Positions 52,629 through 62,508 of a DNA stretch of 64,000 nucleotides are shown here, in pieces. A program made the translations under genes and the position numbers. Under the pieces are notes generated by a model that made no database searches, had not been told where the DNA came from, and worked only from the letters and a program-made list of their open reading frames with translations. The DNA lies in assembly GCF_025787225.1 (NCBI RefSeq), contig NZ_CP090958.1:1083856-1147855 (forward strand), written 5' to 3'. Source of the stretch: Saxibacter everestensis. GTDB taxonomy: Bacteria; Actinomycetota; Actinomycetes; Actinomycetales; Brevibacteriaceae. The number at the start of each line of letters is the position of its first letter. The first letter of the stretch is position 1.

Positions 52629-55484
52629 ATGGCTGAAGTCTCTCGCGCGAGCACCTCGGAGACGTTGGAGTACCTCCACGGTGAACTCGACGTCCACTTC
52701 AGTGCGCTGTACAAGCGTCGCCAGTTGCTCGACCCTCCAGCGCCGGTCTTCGCGCTGGAGCACAGGCTCACAGATAATGACCTGGAACTACTCCAGGAGG
52801 CTGTGCGGTCGGCCCATCGGGAAGGGCTACACGCTCGGGCAAGCGGACACTCGTGGTTGCCGTTCGTTGTCCACGCCGCTGAGGTGGGCTACATCTACGA
52901 CGGGGGCGAGTACTGGCCTATCTACGCCAAGGCGACACAGGGTTGGGTCGACAGCGAGTACGAGCGCGATCGCATTCGTACCTGGTTCCGGAAGTTCGCG
53001 CGGGAGTACGGCGGAGCAATCCCGCAGGGCGCTTGGGCCAACACCTTCAGGAAGATCGCGTGGCCAATCACGCACGCGGTGCTGCCTCGCTATCTCCAGG
53101 TCCAACTCGCGAAGATGTTGTCCGACTACCGTACTGGGTGGCCTGAGTTTCTCGATGACCCGCACGAACTCGGTGTGCGGCTGCACTCGTGGTCGCGGCG
53201 CTACAGTGACCGCCTAGAGAAGTTCTGTCAGAACACCGCGCTTGTCGGTCATGTCGCTGTGGCGCTGCTGCTCTCCGGGGAAGATGAGGATTCGCCCTAC
53301 ATTGCCTCGACCACCCTGGCGCGCCTGGTCGAGAGTCTCAACAGCGAACGACAGTCGCGACGCTGGTTGCATGACGCTCGCCGCTCGGCCAGCACCGTGC
53401 GGACACACAACTTCAGGCCAGCAGCCCGAGCGGGCAGACAGGGAGATCGACAGCAGAAGCGCCTCCCCGCTGCGACCGATCCCAAGCTGCAGGTCAAGCG
53501 CGAAGGTGGGGTCTGGAAGGCCTACGCCGTCCTGCCCGATCTCAAGTCACTCCAACACACCCTTCCGATCGTCTACGACGAACTGCGCAAGTACCGCGCC
53601 GTCGTCGCAGGTGCTCGTCAGGTCATCCCAACGGGTGGCCTGTTGTTCGCCACCGCGCCGGTGGAGTTCAGTTCTTGGCCTGCGCCGACGGAGCCGTTCC
53701 TGCGGCTCCAGCGTGCGTCGCAGGAAGTCAATCTGCTTATCGCGGATCAGTGCCGGATCACGAGCGGACCGTGGTGGGTGTTCCGGCGTGCGCCCGGCGA
53801 GCCCGGAGTTGAAGTGAAAGGTAAGTTTGTTCGCCCTGGCGTTCGGTACTGCATCGTCGGCGCGACGGAGTTGGCGCCGCCGGACGTCGCCTGGTGTCAG
53901 GCGGCTGACGTCGCGGTCGAGGGCGTCAGTGCGTACGATCTTGCCGTGCCCACTGTGCTCAGTGAGATAGATGCGAAAGCCCTGGTGTTGGCTGGACTGT
54001 CGGTTGTTTCCGATGTCAGCATCAGACCTGTGGGTGTGGTAGCGAGCAGTTGGGATGGCGAAGGCGCTGTCGAGTGGCTCGCGGGAGAGCCCGCGCTGAT
54101 CGCGGTCCATGCTCAGCACTCTCCGCCGAAGGCACGGCTGTCGATCAACGGAGAGCCGCACTATGTAGAGTGGCCGACGCATGAGACCGAGGTATTCCTG
54201 ATCCTCGACGGCCTCGAAGTCGGCACCCACGAGATTGTTGTCTCTATCGGGGATCCCGATGGTGATGGCCGCAAGGCCGAGGGATCCCTGGTCGCGACGA
54301 TCCGCGACCCGCAGGTGCACGACGAGGGTTCCACCGCCGGCGAAGGCCTCCGGTTGCGCACACTGCCTGCCCAGCCGAGCCTGCCTGAGCTTTGGGACGG
54401 CCACGCGGTGGTCGAACTCGATGGTCCGGACGGGACGATCGCCGACCTGAGAATCACACTGTGCGACGGCTACGGTATCGAACTAAGTTCGTTCCAGCGG
54501 AGCCTACGGCTTCCGATCACAGGGAATGATTGGCGACGGTTGTTCAGCCAGCTTCGCCATGTGCCTGATCTCGCCAAGCATTACGATGAAGCCGACGTTG
54601 CCCACTTGGCAGTGAGCCGGGCGGGCATTGGCTTCGCAACGGTGTCGTGCGAGCGTGGCTTCCGAGGGCTCCGATGGGTACTGTCCGCTCGGCACCGCGA
54701 GGGCGATTACGTCGCCCGTTTGATAGATCGAACGGACGCCAACTCGGTCTCGATCAAGTTTTTTTCGGTGGAGCGTCCGCTGACTGCGGAAGAGCGGCCA
54801 TCCGATCAAGTGTTCGTCGCTCCGCCCCGTGGTGGCCTGCTGTGGGCTACCAACGGCGAACAGGTAGTCGGTCAGATTGTTCCGCCCGAGCCGAACCAGC
54901 TACTCCGGCTCGGGGTCGTGCGGCCTTCGATACCGACCGCTCAGAAGTCGCTCGCAGAGGTGAGTACGCTCATCCAGCACCATCGTATGTGGAAGGATGC
55001 GGAACTGCCCGCTCACCCGTTCGGCGCACATGAGCGTCAGCTTGTGCTCGATGCGATCACGACCGCCACGGCAGTCATGCTGGCCCCAGGGCAGTGGGCA
55101 ACCTTCGAGCATAGGGTCGTCGGCCTAGCGGTCGACGACATTGATCTCAACCGGGCCCAGACGCTTGTGGGCGATTCCCCGTCGCAACGCAAAGCGGCGC
55201 ACGCGATCGCGGACAACTTGTGGCGCTGGAGTACTCCCGAAGTCCTTATCCAGGGCTTTGGCGGCGCGGTCTCTGGCCTGATGGAGGCAGCAGGTATAAC
55301 GAACACAATGAAGGGTTCCCGCCTCCTTCTGCAACTGGCTAGCTCTCCTGGCGACCTGCTCGACTGGGACGAGACGGAACGCAATCGGTATCTACGCTGC
55401 GTCCTGACCGACCCCGTTCTGATACGCGCCGCTCGGTTCGCGGTCCTGGGCACGATAGAGGAAATAACGGGAGGTGTGGGATGA
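52629..55484 (+). CDS. Large protein of unknown family, first gene of the defence operon
   Basis: A 951-residue protein; no known domain recognised. The N-terminal third is helix-rich and aromatic, with WFRKFAREYGGAIPQGAWANTF and the conserved-looking WPITHAVLPRYLQVQLAKML, and a basic stretch near residues 265-285. The middle (about 450-640) reads like beta-sandwich repeats: VHAQHSPPKARLSINGEP, then VFLILDGLEVGTHEIVVSIGDPDGDG. The C-terminus is helical. ATG follows AAGGGAA by 8 bases. The stop overlaps the next gene (ATGA). Position and size recall DruH-type proteins that accompany DruE helicases, but I cannot confirm homology. Confidence 0.75.
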   Translation: MAEVSRASTSETLEYLHGELDVHFSALYKRRQLLDPPAPVFALEHRLTDNDLELLQEAVRSAHREGLHARASGHSWLPFVVHAAEVGYIYDGGEYWPIYAKATQGWVDSEYERDRIRTWFRKFAREYGGAIPQGAWANTFRKIAWPITHAVLPRYLQVQLAKMLSDYRTGWPEFLDDPHELGVRLHSWSRRYSDRLEKFCQNTALVGHVAVALLLSGEDEDSPYIASTTLARLVESLNSERQSRRWLHDARRSASTVRTHNFRPAARAGRQGDRQQKRLPAATDPKLQVKREGGVWKAYAVLPDLKSLQHTLPIVYDELRKYRAVVAGARQVIPTGGLLFATAPVEFSSWPAPTEPFLRLQRASQEVNLLIADQCRITSGPWWVFRRAPGEPGVEVKGKFVRPGVRYCIVGATELAPPDVAWCQAADVAVEGVSAYDLAVPTVLSEIDAKALVLAGLSVVSDVSIRPVGVVASSWDGEGAVEWLAGEPALIAVHAQHSPPKARLSINGEPHYVEWPTHETEVFLILDGLEVGTHEIVVSIGDPDGDGRKAEGSLVATIRDPQVHDEGSTAGEGLRLRTLPAQPSLPELWDGHAVVELDGPDGTIADLRITLCDGYGIELSSFQRSLRLPITGNDWRRLFSQLRHVPDLAKHYDEADVAHLAVSRAGIGFATVSCERGFRGLRWVLSARHREGDYVARLIDRTDANSVSIKFFSVERPLTAEERPSDQVFVAPPRGGLLWATNGEQVVGQIVPPEPNQLLRLGVVRPSIPTAQKSLAEVSTLIQHHRMWKDAELPAHPFGAHERQLVLDAITTATAVMLAPGQWATFEHRVVGLAVDDIDLNRAQTLVGDSPSQRKAAHAIADNLWRWSTPEVLIQGFGGAVSGLMEAAGITNTMKGSRLLLQLASSPGDLLDWDETERNRYLRCVLTDPVLIRAARFAVLGTIEEITGGVG

Positions 55485-56566
55485 GCATCCAGCGAGTGAA
55501 TCGCGACGAGATGGCTCTACTCACGGCTGGCGTCCTCGGTCTCGATGAGAGCGCCGTCGATCTTTTCTCGACGGAAGCTATCTGCGCGTCTCTGCGCCGC
55601 GCCGCGTCCTTCTTGTGTCCGGCGTCCCCACGTCAGATTGTCGACTCAGTACTGGATGTCCTGATGCCCTTGATTCCTGGCTTGAAGCGGCATGAGGTCA
55701 ATGAGACGCTCGACGTACTGGTTAGTGCAGGTGACTTGCTAGAACTCCGTCCTAGCGGCGGTCGGGCACGGTTACTCTTCCTTGGCCCGCCTTCGTACGT
55801 AGAGAAGCAGCAGGGCCACTTCCTCCTAGTTGGCATCCGACCGAATGCCGGGCCGATTGTTGATGAGGAACGGCTCGGCAGGGCGGTGACCTATGAGTCC
55901 CACACCCGTTCGGTGGTGCTCGATCCCGGCGAAGCTAGAGAGGTGCTGGCGGCAGCTGGCCTTCATCGACTGACGCGAGAGCAGTGGACCAAGGCACCCC
56001 GCCATGATAAGGCAGCTACGGTTGTTAAGGAAGCTCGAGAGCGACTTGCAGCATCGCAGACGCCAGGTCAGATCAGTGGGTTGACGCTCATCGACGCGGC
56101 GGCACCGGTGCGCTACTACAAGGGTCGATGGCGGGAGCCGGCTCTGACCGATCAGGGCCTGTTCGTCGGCCGACGCCCGCAGGCGTACGGTGCGGCGGTC
56201 TGGTGTGCGGTGGAACTCGGAGACGGCGTACCTCAGGCTGTGCTGGACTTGCCAGTCGACTCAACGGTCGCCCCAGGGTGGGACGAGGCTCGCCGACTGC
56301 AGGCCGCGCTCGACGCCGAACGAGGCAGCGCCCAGGTCTTCCGGGTCCGGCCGACCGGCCAGCCGGACGGGGGCTACATCTTCGACTTCTTCGGTCCTCT
56401 GCCGTCGTGGGCCGAGCGGTATCTCGACCTGACCGGCCTGCCTGTCGCGAAGTCTCAGGGGTCGTTGTTCTCCTACCGTGTTTCTGACGGCGCTCAGGGC
56501 AACGTCAGGGAGTTCTTGTTCAATTCATTGTGGATGCAAATTGCTGAGGAAGTGCAGGAAACATGA
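55481..56566 (+). CDS. Unknown protein with possible N-terminal winged helix
   Basis: A 361-residue protein without a recognised family. Residues 10-105 have a helix pattern and a spacing (RRAASFLCPASPRQIVDSVLDVL, then HEVNETLDVLVSAGDLLEL) compatible with a winged-helix domain; the rest is mixed alpha/beta, with AVWCAVELGDGVPQAVLDLP and a Gly/Arg/Pro-rich C-terminal half containing FDFFGPLPSW. It is joined to both neighbours by ATGA overlaps, so the three gene products are likely needed in fixed amounts. Role: probably DNA or partner binding within the complex, an inference. Confidence 0.72.
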   Translation: MSIQRVNRDEMALLTAGVLGLDESAVDLFSTEAICASLRRAASFLCPASPRQIVDSVLDVLMPLIPGLKRHEVNETLDVLVSAGDLLELRPSGGRARLLFLGPPSYVEKQQGHFLLVGIRPNAGPIVDEERLGRAVTYESHTRSVVLDPGEAREVLAAAGLHRLTREQWTKAPRHDKAATVVKEARERLAASQTPGQISGLTLIDAAAPVRYYKGRWREPALTDQGLFVGRRPQAYGAAVWCAVELGDGVPQAVLDLPVDSTVAPGWDEARRLQAALDAERGSAQVFRVRPTGQPDGGYIFDFFGPLPSWAERYLDLTGLPVAKSQGSLFSYRVSDGAQGNVREFLFNSLWMQIAEEVQET

Positions 56567-59500
56567 CAGCGCGTGCGCTCACGATCGCGGAGACGATCGA
56601 CGAGATTCGGACAGCTCTCCGGGAGTACATAGAGGCGACATACCACGTCGGACACCCGTCGCTGATCCGCCAGCGGCAGTTGCTACTCGATGAGGAGGGC
56701 AACACCTATCGGGCGCCATTCTTGGAGAGTACCCCGCGCTACACACCCGGCAAGCACTTTGCGGACCTAGAACTCGACCCCGCTGTTCATCAGCTCTTCT
56801 CGGTCCTGACGTCCACGTCGGGCGGTGTGAAACCACTACTGTTCGACCCGCCGTACACACATCAGGCGACCGCGCTTGAAGCTACTGCGCGCGACGGTCG
56901 GAGCCTGGTCGTCACCACCGGTACCGGCTCGGGCAAGACGGAGACTTTCCTCCTGCCCATGCTTGCGAAGCTGGCGGAGGAGGCGGCAAACCGGCCGGGG
57001 TCTTTCGGCACGCCCGCCGTGCGCGCTCTTGTCCTTTACCCGATGAACGCCCTGGTCAACGACCAGCTTGGCCGTCTGCGACTCTTGCTTGGCGATGACC
57101 GCGTGACGGCGCAGTTCGACATCTGGGCTGGTCGTCCCGCGCGGTTCGCGCGCTACACCAGTCGCACGCTCTATCCAGGTGTGCGCAGCGCCAAAAAGGA
57201 CCAGGTCAAACTCAAGTCGCTTGAGAAATATTACATCGCCCTCATCGATGAGGCTGCGAACGGCGGGTCGAGTCGGCAGAAGCGGGCCCGTCAACTGATC
57301 AAGGAGCTCAAGGCGCGTGGAAAGTGGCCGGCGAAGCCTGACCTCAAGGCGTGGTACGGCTCCAGCGGGCAGCGCTGGCAGAACCCGCAGACGGGCGAGT
57401 TCCAGCGGGCAGTGATGCTGCCTGACGACCCGGAACTCCTCACACGTCACGAAGTGCTCAATTGGCCACCTGACGTTCTCATCACCAACTACTCGATGCT
57501 GGAGTACATGCTGATGCGGCCGTTGGAGCGGCCCATCTTTGACGCCACGAGGCAGTGGCTACAGGAAAACCCCAGCGAGAAGTTCTTCCTGATCATCGAC
57601 GAAGCGCACCTTTACCGGGGTGCGGCTGGCGCAGAAGTTGCCCTCCTCATGAGGCGACTGCGGGCACGGCTTGGTATCCCGGCCGAGCGAGTCCAAGTCA
57701 TCGCCACAAGCGCGAGCTTCTCGGACACCGAATACGCCCGAGCCTTTGCCGCCCAACTCACCGGCAAGGACGTCGATGACTTCGATGCCGTTGTCGGCAC
57801 TCTCGCCCTTCGCAAACCCGAGGCGGTGGGATCGGTGGCAGATGCCGCCATGCTCGCGGGCATCCCGATGGACCAGTACTACCGGGCCGAGGACGATGCC
57901 GCACGGCTTGATGCCGTCGTCAGCTTGCTCGATCACCGCAACACCACGGCCGATTCAGGAACGACGTCGAGCGCGGTGCTGTATCAGGCGCTCCGCGACT
58001 TCCCACCGCTTGCAAAGCTCGTCAACGAGACGATGAAGAAGGCTCTCCCGGTCAGCGATTTGGGGTCGCTGGTGTTCCCAGGTGCGAAGGCCGAACTAGC
58101 CGATCGAGCAGTATCGACACTCATCTCGCTTGCCAGTGCTGCCCGCCTCAAGCCTGACGAGGCCGGCCTTTTGCCGTGTCGTGTGCATGCCTTTTTCCGT
58201 GGACTGCCAGGACTCTGGGCCTGCCTCGATCCCGGCTGCGCCGTGGGTCGCGACGGTATACCGCCAGGCCCCATCGGCGCGATGTACGGCCAGCCGCGGG
58301 CCACCTGCGATTGCGGATCACGTGTCTTCGAACTGTTCACTTGCCGTCAGTGCGGGACGGCATACGCCCGCGCCTACACCGACGACATCGTGAACCCATC
58401 GTTTCTCTGGCAGGAGCCGGGGAAGGCGTTCAACACGGCGACTGGGCCCGTTGTCGAGTTGCAACCCATCGACCTGCTGCTTGAGGAGCCGTCCGAGGAG
58501 GTAGGAAACGCTGAGTTAAAGGAACTCGACCTCGTTACCGGCCGCCTGAACCCCCACGACTTAGGCGAGCGATGGCGCACCGTGTGGCTCCGCTACCCGC
58601 GCCAGGGAGAGCAGCAGAAAGACAGCGACGACGGCGACTCGACGAAGGCCGAGGTCACTGGTGAGTTCGTGCCGTGCGGTGTTTGTGGTGAGTCGGCCAA
58701 CTTCGGTCGATCCAGCGTCCAGGACCACCAGACCAAGGGCGATCAGCCTTTCCAGGCGTTAGTTAGCCGTCAGCTCGACGTTCAGCCTCCAGGACCTCAG
58801 CGAGGGGACGACTTCGCCCCGCTGCGAGGTCGTAAGGTACTGGCCTTCTCCGACTCACGCCAGGTCGCCGCTCGTCTTGCACCGAACGTGCAGGACTACT
58901 CCCTGCGTGACGCTGTTCGCCCCATCGTCCTTAAGGGGTGGCATGAGCTTTCGAACCAAATGGTCGGCCCAACTCTGAGCCTGGAGAACTTGTATCTCGC
59001 CGCCATGGTGGGGGCGAGGCTACTCGGAGTCCGCCTGCGCCCGGAACTGACCGGCACGGAGAACTTCCAAGCCTTCGCGCAGGTCTCGCAGTCCATCAAC
59101 CGGGGAGCCTTGACCGACGTCTCCGAGTTCATACAGCTCTATTCGATTCAGGATCCTCCACCACAGTCGTTGCTGCGGAGTCTCGTCCCGACCCTGACCA
59201 GCCAGTACTACAGCTTCCAGGCGCTCGGCCTGGCGTCGTTGCGTGAGCGCGGCAACCTCAGGGACGAGGCGCTCAGCGAGTTGGCTGACATCCCCGGTGT
59301 TGCGATGTCGCCGGACGAGAAGCTCGCGTTGATGCGCATGTGGCTCTCGCTGTGGACGCGTCCTGGCATCTGGTTCTCGGCGATGAGCCACGACTGGAAG
59401 GGAACCAAGGTCCAGGCGGTCAGCGGTAAGTTCGGCAAGCTGGCAAAGTGGCTGCCTTCGCGCGAAGCTCGCAGGGTCTTTGAGCAGGAGTGGCTCCCGA

Positions 59501-62151
59501 TATTGCAGTCCAAGTTCTGCCAGAAGGTCGGCGACAAATACCAGCTGATGGCCCGGACCGTCGCGCTCGAACTTGATGACGCCTGGGGCTACTGCGACAA
59601 GTGCCGCTTCACCCAGCGTCCGTTCCCGGGCCAAGCAAAGTGCATCTCGTGCGGCGCGGACAAGGTTCGACCGCTCGACCCTGACACTGACGAGGTCTTC
59701 AAGGCTCGCAAGGGCTACTACCGCGCTAGCTCAAAGCGAGCGCTTGCGACTCCGCCCGGTGAGGTGATGAGCATCGTCGCGGCTGAGCACACCGCCCAAC
59801 TGAACTTGTCGCAGGCCGATGATGTCTTCTCGAAGGCGGAGATGTACGAGCTCCTCTTCCAGGACGTCAACATCACTGTGCCAGCGCCAGGCGAACAACT
59901 CGAGGTGGCCATTGATCTACTGTCTTGCACGACCACCATGGAGGTCGGCATCGACATCGGATCACTAAGCGGTGTGGCGTTACGCAACATGCCACCATCC
60001 CGTGCCAACTACCAGCAGCGCGCCGGTCGAGCTGGCCGTCGCGGCAACGCCGTGGCAACCGTCATTGCGTTTGGAAGCGCCGATACGCACGACGACCATT
60101 ACTTCCGCGAGCCCAAGGACATGATCAGCGGTGACGTGGCTGACCCGATTCTCACGATGGGCAACATCGATATCGCGAAGCGGCACGTCACCGCCTTCTT
60201 GCTCCAGCGCTACCACCAAGATCGGGTCCGAGTGTTCGACCCGAGTACTATGCCGGCCAATCTGTTCGAGGTGCTGGGCTCTGTCACCGACTTCCTCTCG
60301 GACGGTGCGACGCTCAACCGAACCGACTTTGAGAAGTGGCTCGGATCGAACGAGCGTTCGCTGCGGGCTGAGGTTGACGATTGGCTGCCGAGCGAGATCG
60401 CCGGGGACGCGCGCGACGAGGTGCTCAACGGCCTCGTCAAGACAACGTTGAAGAGCATCGACTGCGCCCTGGATATCGAGTCGGCAGCCGGTTCTCAGGT
60501 GACCGAAGCCGAGACCCCTCCCGCTGACGACGCGGAGACAATCAGCGACGACATGGGGACTGAGGGCGCCGCTGATGACGAACCAGGCGAGGACGGCGGC
60601 GAGGATCTCAGCTCCCAGCGCGCTCGTACCAAATTGCTCGACCGGCTGCTCTACAAGGGCGCCCTACCGCGCTACGCATTCCCGACCGACGTCGCCAGTT
60701 TCCACATCTTCGATGAGGATCGCTCTACGCCATATCGTCCGGTGTTCCAGTACGCGCCGAGCCAGGGGTTGACCGTCGCGCTTAGCCAGTACGCACCGGG
60801 CAAGGTCGTGTGGGTGGATAAGCGCGAGTGGACATCGGGAGCACTCTACTCCCCGATGCGCAAGGAACTGACCGACGCCTGGCGCGACCGGCTCATGTAC
60901 TTCGAATGTCAGGACTGCCACTACGCAACACACATTCCCTGGGAGCAGTCAGACCGTGGTCGGACAGACTTCTGTCCGGCCTGCGATGGCGAGCGCTTTG
61001 GGCCTGGTATGAACTGGCTGCGTCCCCCCGGCTTCGCTCACCGGACGAACGAGCCAGCTGGTACGAGCCCGGACGACCAACCTGCGGTCTCCTATGCAAC
61101 CCGAGCGAAGCTGATCGCAGACGGCCCTGGCAGCGACGAGTTGTGGCAGCACGTCACTGATCGGATCCAGCAGAACTTCGATCGTCAGACGTTGCTTGTG
61201 TCCAACACGGGCCCGCGCAACGAGGGCTACACGTTCTGCACCTGGTGTGGTCTGATCGAGCCCACGGCTATGCCAACGCCGCTGCTTGCGGGCAGTCACC
61301 ATAGGCCCTTTCCGACTGACCCGAAGGACGTCATGTGTCCTGGGGGCCACGCTTCGCGAGGGCTGGTGCTCGGTACGGACTTCATCTCCGACGTGCTGCT
61401 CGTTCGGATGACGGTCTCGAATCCGGTAACTTTACGGCCATCGTTCTTGTCGTCGCAGGTTGCGTTGCGAACGGTCGCAGAGGCCCTGACCATCGCGGCG
61501 ACCGCGCGGTTGGAGGTCGAGGCCAATGAACTGCAAGCCGAGTTCCGACCGGCGCTGACGCCGTGGGGTGGGCACGGGCGAGAGGCGGAGATCTACCTCT
61601 ATGACACGTTGGCTGGTGGTGCGGGCTTCACGCAGCAGGTGAGTGAACTCGGACGGGAGATCTTCGACCTGGCACTTGAACGGCTCGAGACCTGCCCCGC
61701 CGACTGTGAAGAGTCCTGCTACCGCTGTCTGCGAAGCTTCCGGAACCGATTCGAGCACACCCATCTCGACCGCCATGTCGGTGCCAGCCTGCTGAGGTAC
61801 CTCCTGTACGGCACGCTGCCGACATTGGCACCGGAACGTCTTGAACGATCCGCCGACAGGCTCTACGAGGACCTAGAGCGCTCGGGAGTGGAGGGGGTGC
61901 ACTTCGAGCGAAACGCGATCGTTGACGTCACCGGGATCGGATCGGTGCCTGTTCCCATCCTTGCCACCAAGGAAAGCGGAGCGCGCGCGCTCATTGGGGT
62001 GCATGGACCGCTGACGCCGGACGTCGCGCCGACAGCGGAACTGCACCGCATCTCCCAGGATACCTTCGAGCGTGTGAAGCTCGTTGATGACCTGATCATT
62101 GCGCGCAGCCTGCCTAACGCTTCACGTGAGGTCCTGGAGTTCATCAAGTGA
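56563..62151 (+). CDS. DEAH-box helicase with DUF1998, DruE-like
   Basis: An 1862-residue SF2 helicase. Walker A is TGTGSGKT (119-126), motif II DEAH (346-349), motif III SAS (383-385) and motif VI QRAGRAGR (1152-1159), all intact. Cysteine pairs occur at about 553-594, 705, 1010-1027, 1449-1473 and 1559 and should bind zinc. A DUF1998 region ends with C1711, C1715, C1719 and C1722 (CPADCEESCYRC). An acidic linker lies near 1306-1350. This layout and size match Druantia DruE and related defence helicases, which act on invading DNA. ATGA couples it to the gene before and GTGA to the truncated gene after. Confidence 0.93.
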   Translation: MTARALTIAETIDEIRTALREYIEATYHVGHPSLIRQRQLLLDEEGNTYRAPFLESTPRYTPGKHFADLELDPAVHQLFSVLTSTSGGVKPLLFDPPYTHQATALEATARDGRSLVVTTGTGSGKTETFLLPMLAKLAEEAANRPGSFGTPAVRALVLYPMNALVNDQLGRLRLLLGDDRVTAQFDIWAGRPARFARYTSRTLYPGVRSAKKDQVKLKSLEKYYIALIDEAANGGSSRQKRARQLIKELKARGKWPAKPDLKAWYGSSGQRWQNPQTGEFQRAVMLPDDPELLTRHEVLNWPPDVLITNYSMLEYMLMRPLERPIFDATRQWLQENPSEKFFLIIDEAHLYRGAAGAEVALLMRRLRARLGIPAERVQVIATSASFSDTEYARAFAAQLTGKDVDDFDAVVGTLALRKPEAVGSVADAAMLAGIPMDQYYRAEDDAARLDAVVSLLDHRNTTADSGTTSSAVLYQALRDFPPLAKLVNETMKKALPVSDLGSLVFPGAKAELADRAVSTLISLASAARLKPDEAGLLPCRVHAFFRGLPGLWACLDPGCAVGRDGIPPGPIGAMYGQPRATCDCGSRVFELFTCRQCGTAYARAYTDDIVNPSFLWQEPGKAFNTATGPVVELQPIDLLLEEPSEEVGNAELKELDLVTGRLNPHDLGERWRTVWLRYPRQGEQQKDSDDGDSTKAEVTGEFVPCGVCGESANFGRSSVQDHQTKGDQPFQALVSRQLDVQPPGPQRGDDFAPLRGRKVLAFSDSRQVAARLAPNVQDYSLRDAVRPIVLKGWHELSNQMVGPTLSLENLYLAAMVGARLLGVRLRPELTGTENFQAFAQVSQSINRGALTDVSEFIQLYSIQDPPPQSLLRSLVPTLTSQYYSFQALGLASLRERGNLRDEALSELADIPGVAMSPDEKLALMRMWLSLWTRPGIWFSAMSHDWKGTKVQAVSGKFGKLAKWLPSREARRVFEQEWLPILQSKFCQKVGDKYQLMARTVALELDDAWGYCDKCRFTQRPFPGQAKCISCGADKVRPLDPDTDEVFKARKGYYRASSKRALATPPGEVMSIVAAEHTAQLNLSQADDVFSKAEMYELLFQDVNITVPAPGEQLEVAIDLLSCTTTMEVGIDIGSLSGVALRNMPPSRANYQQRAGRAGRRGNAVATVIAFGSADTHDDHYFREPKDMISGDVADPILTMGNIDIAKRHVTAFLLQRYHQDRVRVFDPSTMPANLFEVLGSVTDFLSDGATLNRTDFEKWLGSNERSLRAEVDDWLPSEIAGDARDEVLNGLVKTTLKSIDCALDIESAAGSQVTEAETPPADDAETISDDMGTEGAADDEPGEDGGEDLSSQRARTKLLDRLLYKGALPRYAFPTDVASFHIFDEDRSTPYRPVFQYAPSQGLTVALSQYAPGKVVWVDKREWTSGALYSPMRKELTDAWRDRLMYFECQDCHYATHIPWEQSDRGRTDFCPACDGERFGPGMNWLRPPGFAHRTNEPAGTSPDDQPAVSYATRAKLIADGPGSDELWQHVTDRIQQNFDRQTLLVSNTGPRNEGYTFCTWCGLIEPTAMPTPLLAGSHHRPFPTDPKDVMCPGGHASRGLVLGTDFISDVLLVRMTVSNPVTLRPSFLSSQVALRTVAEALTIAATARLEVEANELQAEFRPALTPWGGHGREAEIYLYDTLAGGAGFTQQVSELGREIFDLALERLETCPADCEESCYRCLRSFRNRFEHTHLDRHVGASLLRYLLYGTLPTLAPERLERSADRLYEDLERSGVEGVHFERNAIVDVTGIGSVPVPILATKESGARALIGVHGPLTPDVAPTAELHRISQDTFERVKLVDDLIIARSLPNASREVLEFIK

Positions 62152-62330
62152 CTGAGGAAGGTGCTCGGTTCGAGACTGACTTTCCCGGGATCCGGAGGCT
62201 GTGGCCGAGGATGCCAGCACTTTGGAGCTATTCGTCCATCAAGGAGATCGAGGCATGCCCCAGCCGATATTACAACGTGAAGTATCTTGTGACGCCTTCG
62301 GCAGAACGCCTCCATGAGTTGGTTCGTTGA
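62148..62330 (+). pseudogene. Truncated RecB-like (PD-(D/E)XK) nuclease gene
   Basis: GTG 62148 overlaps the helicase stop (GTGA), as the fourth gene of the operon would. The 60-codon product contains ALWSYSSIKEIEACPSRYY, which matches the conserved entry of RecB/AddB-type nuclease domains (S-x-S-S-x-K-x-I/Y-E-x-C-P-x-R-Y/F). After that, the reading frame changes character and stops at 62328-62330; no other frame continues it. The catalytic PD-(D/E)XK residues, normally more than 100 codons downstream, are missing. I read it as the 5' stump of a nuclease gene whose remainder was lost, with a DUF4338 gene now in its place. Confidence 0.65.
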
Positions 62331-62508
62331 GACCCTCATTGGGCCACGCTCTGAGGTGCTCGTCCGCACGGTCGAGACCGACATAGCATTCTAGGCCGGT
62401 CGGCGCGTTCGGTTCCCCGGAATCCGGCGAAGCCACGATCCGGACGACCCTGATCGTCTCGTGATCTCGATGGTCGCGACGACGTAATGGTACCTACTTG
62501 CGTCGTAG

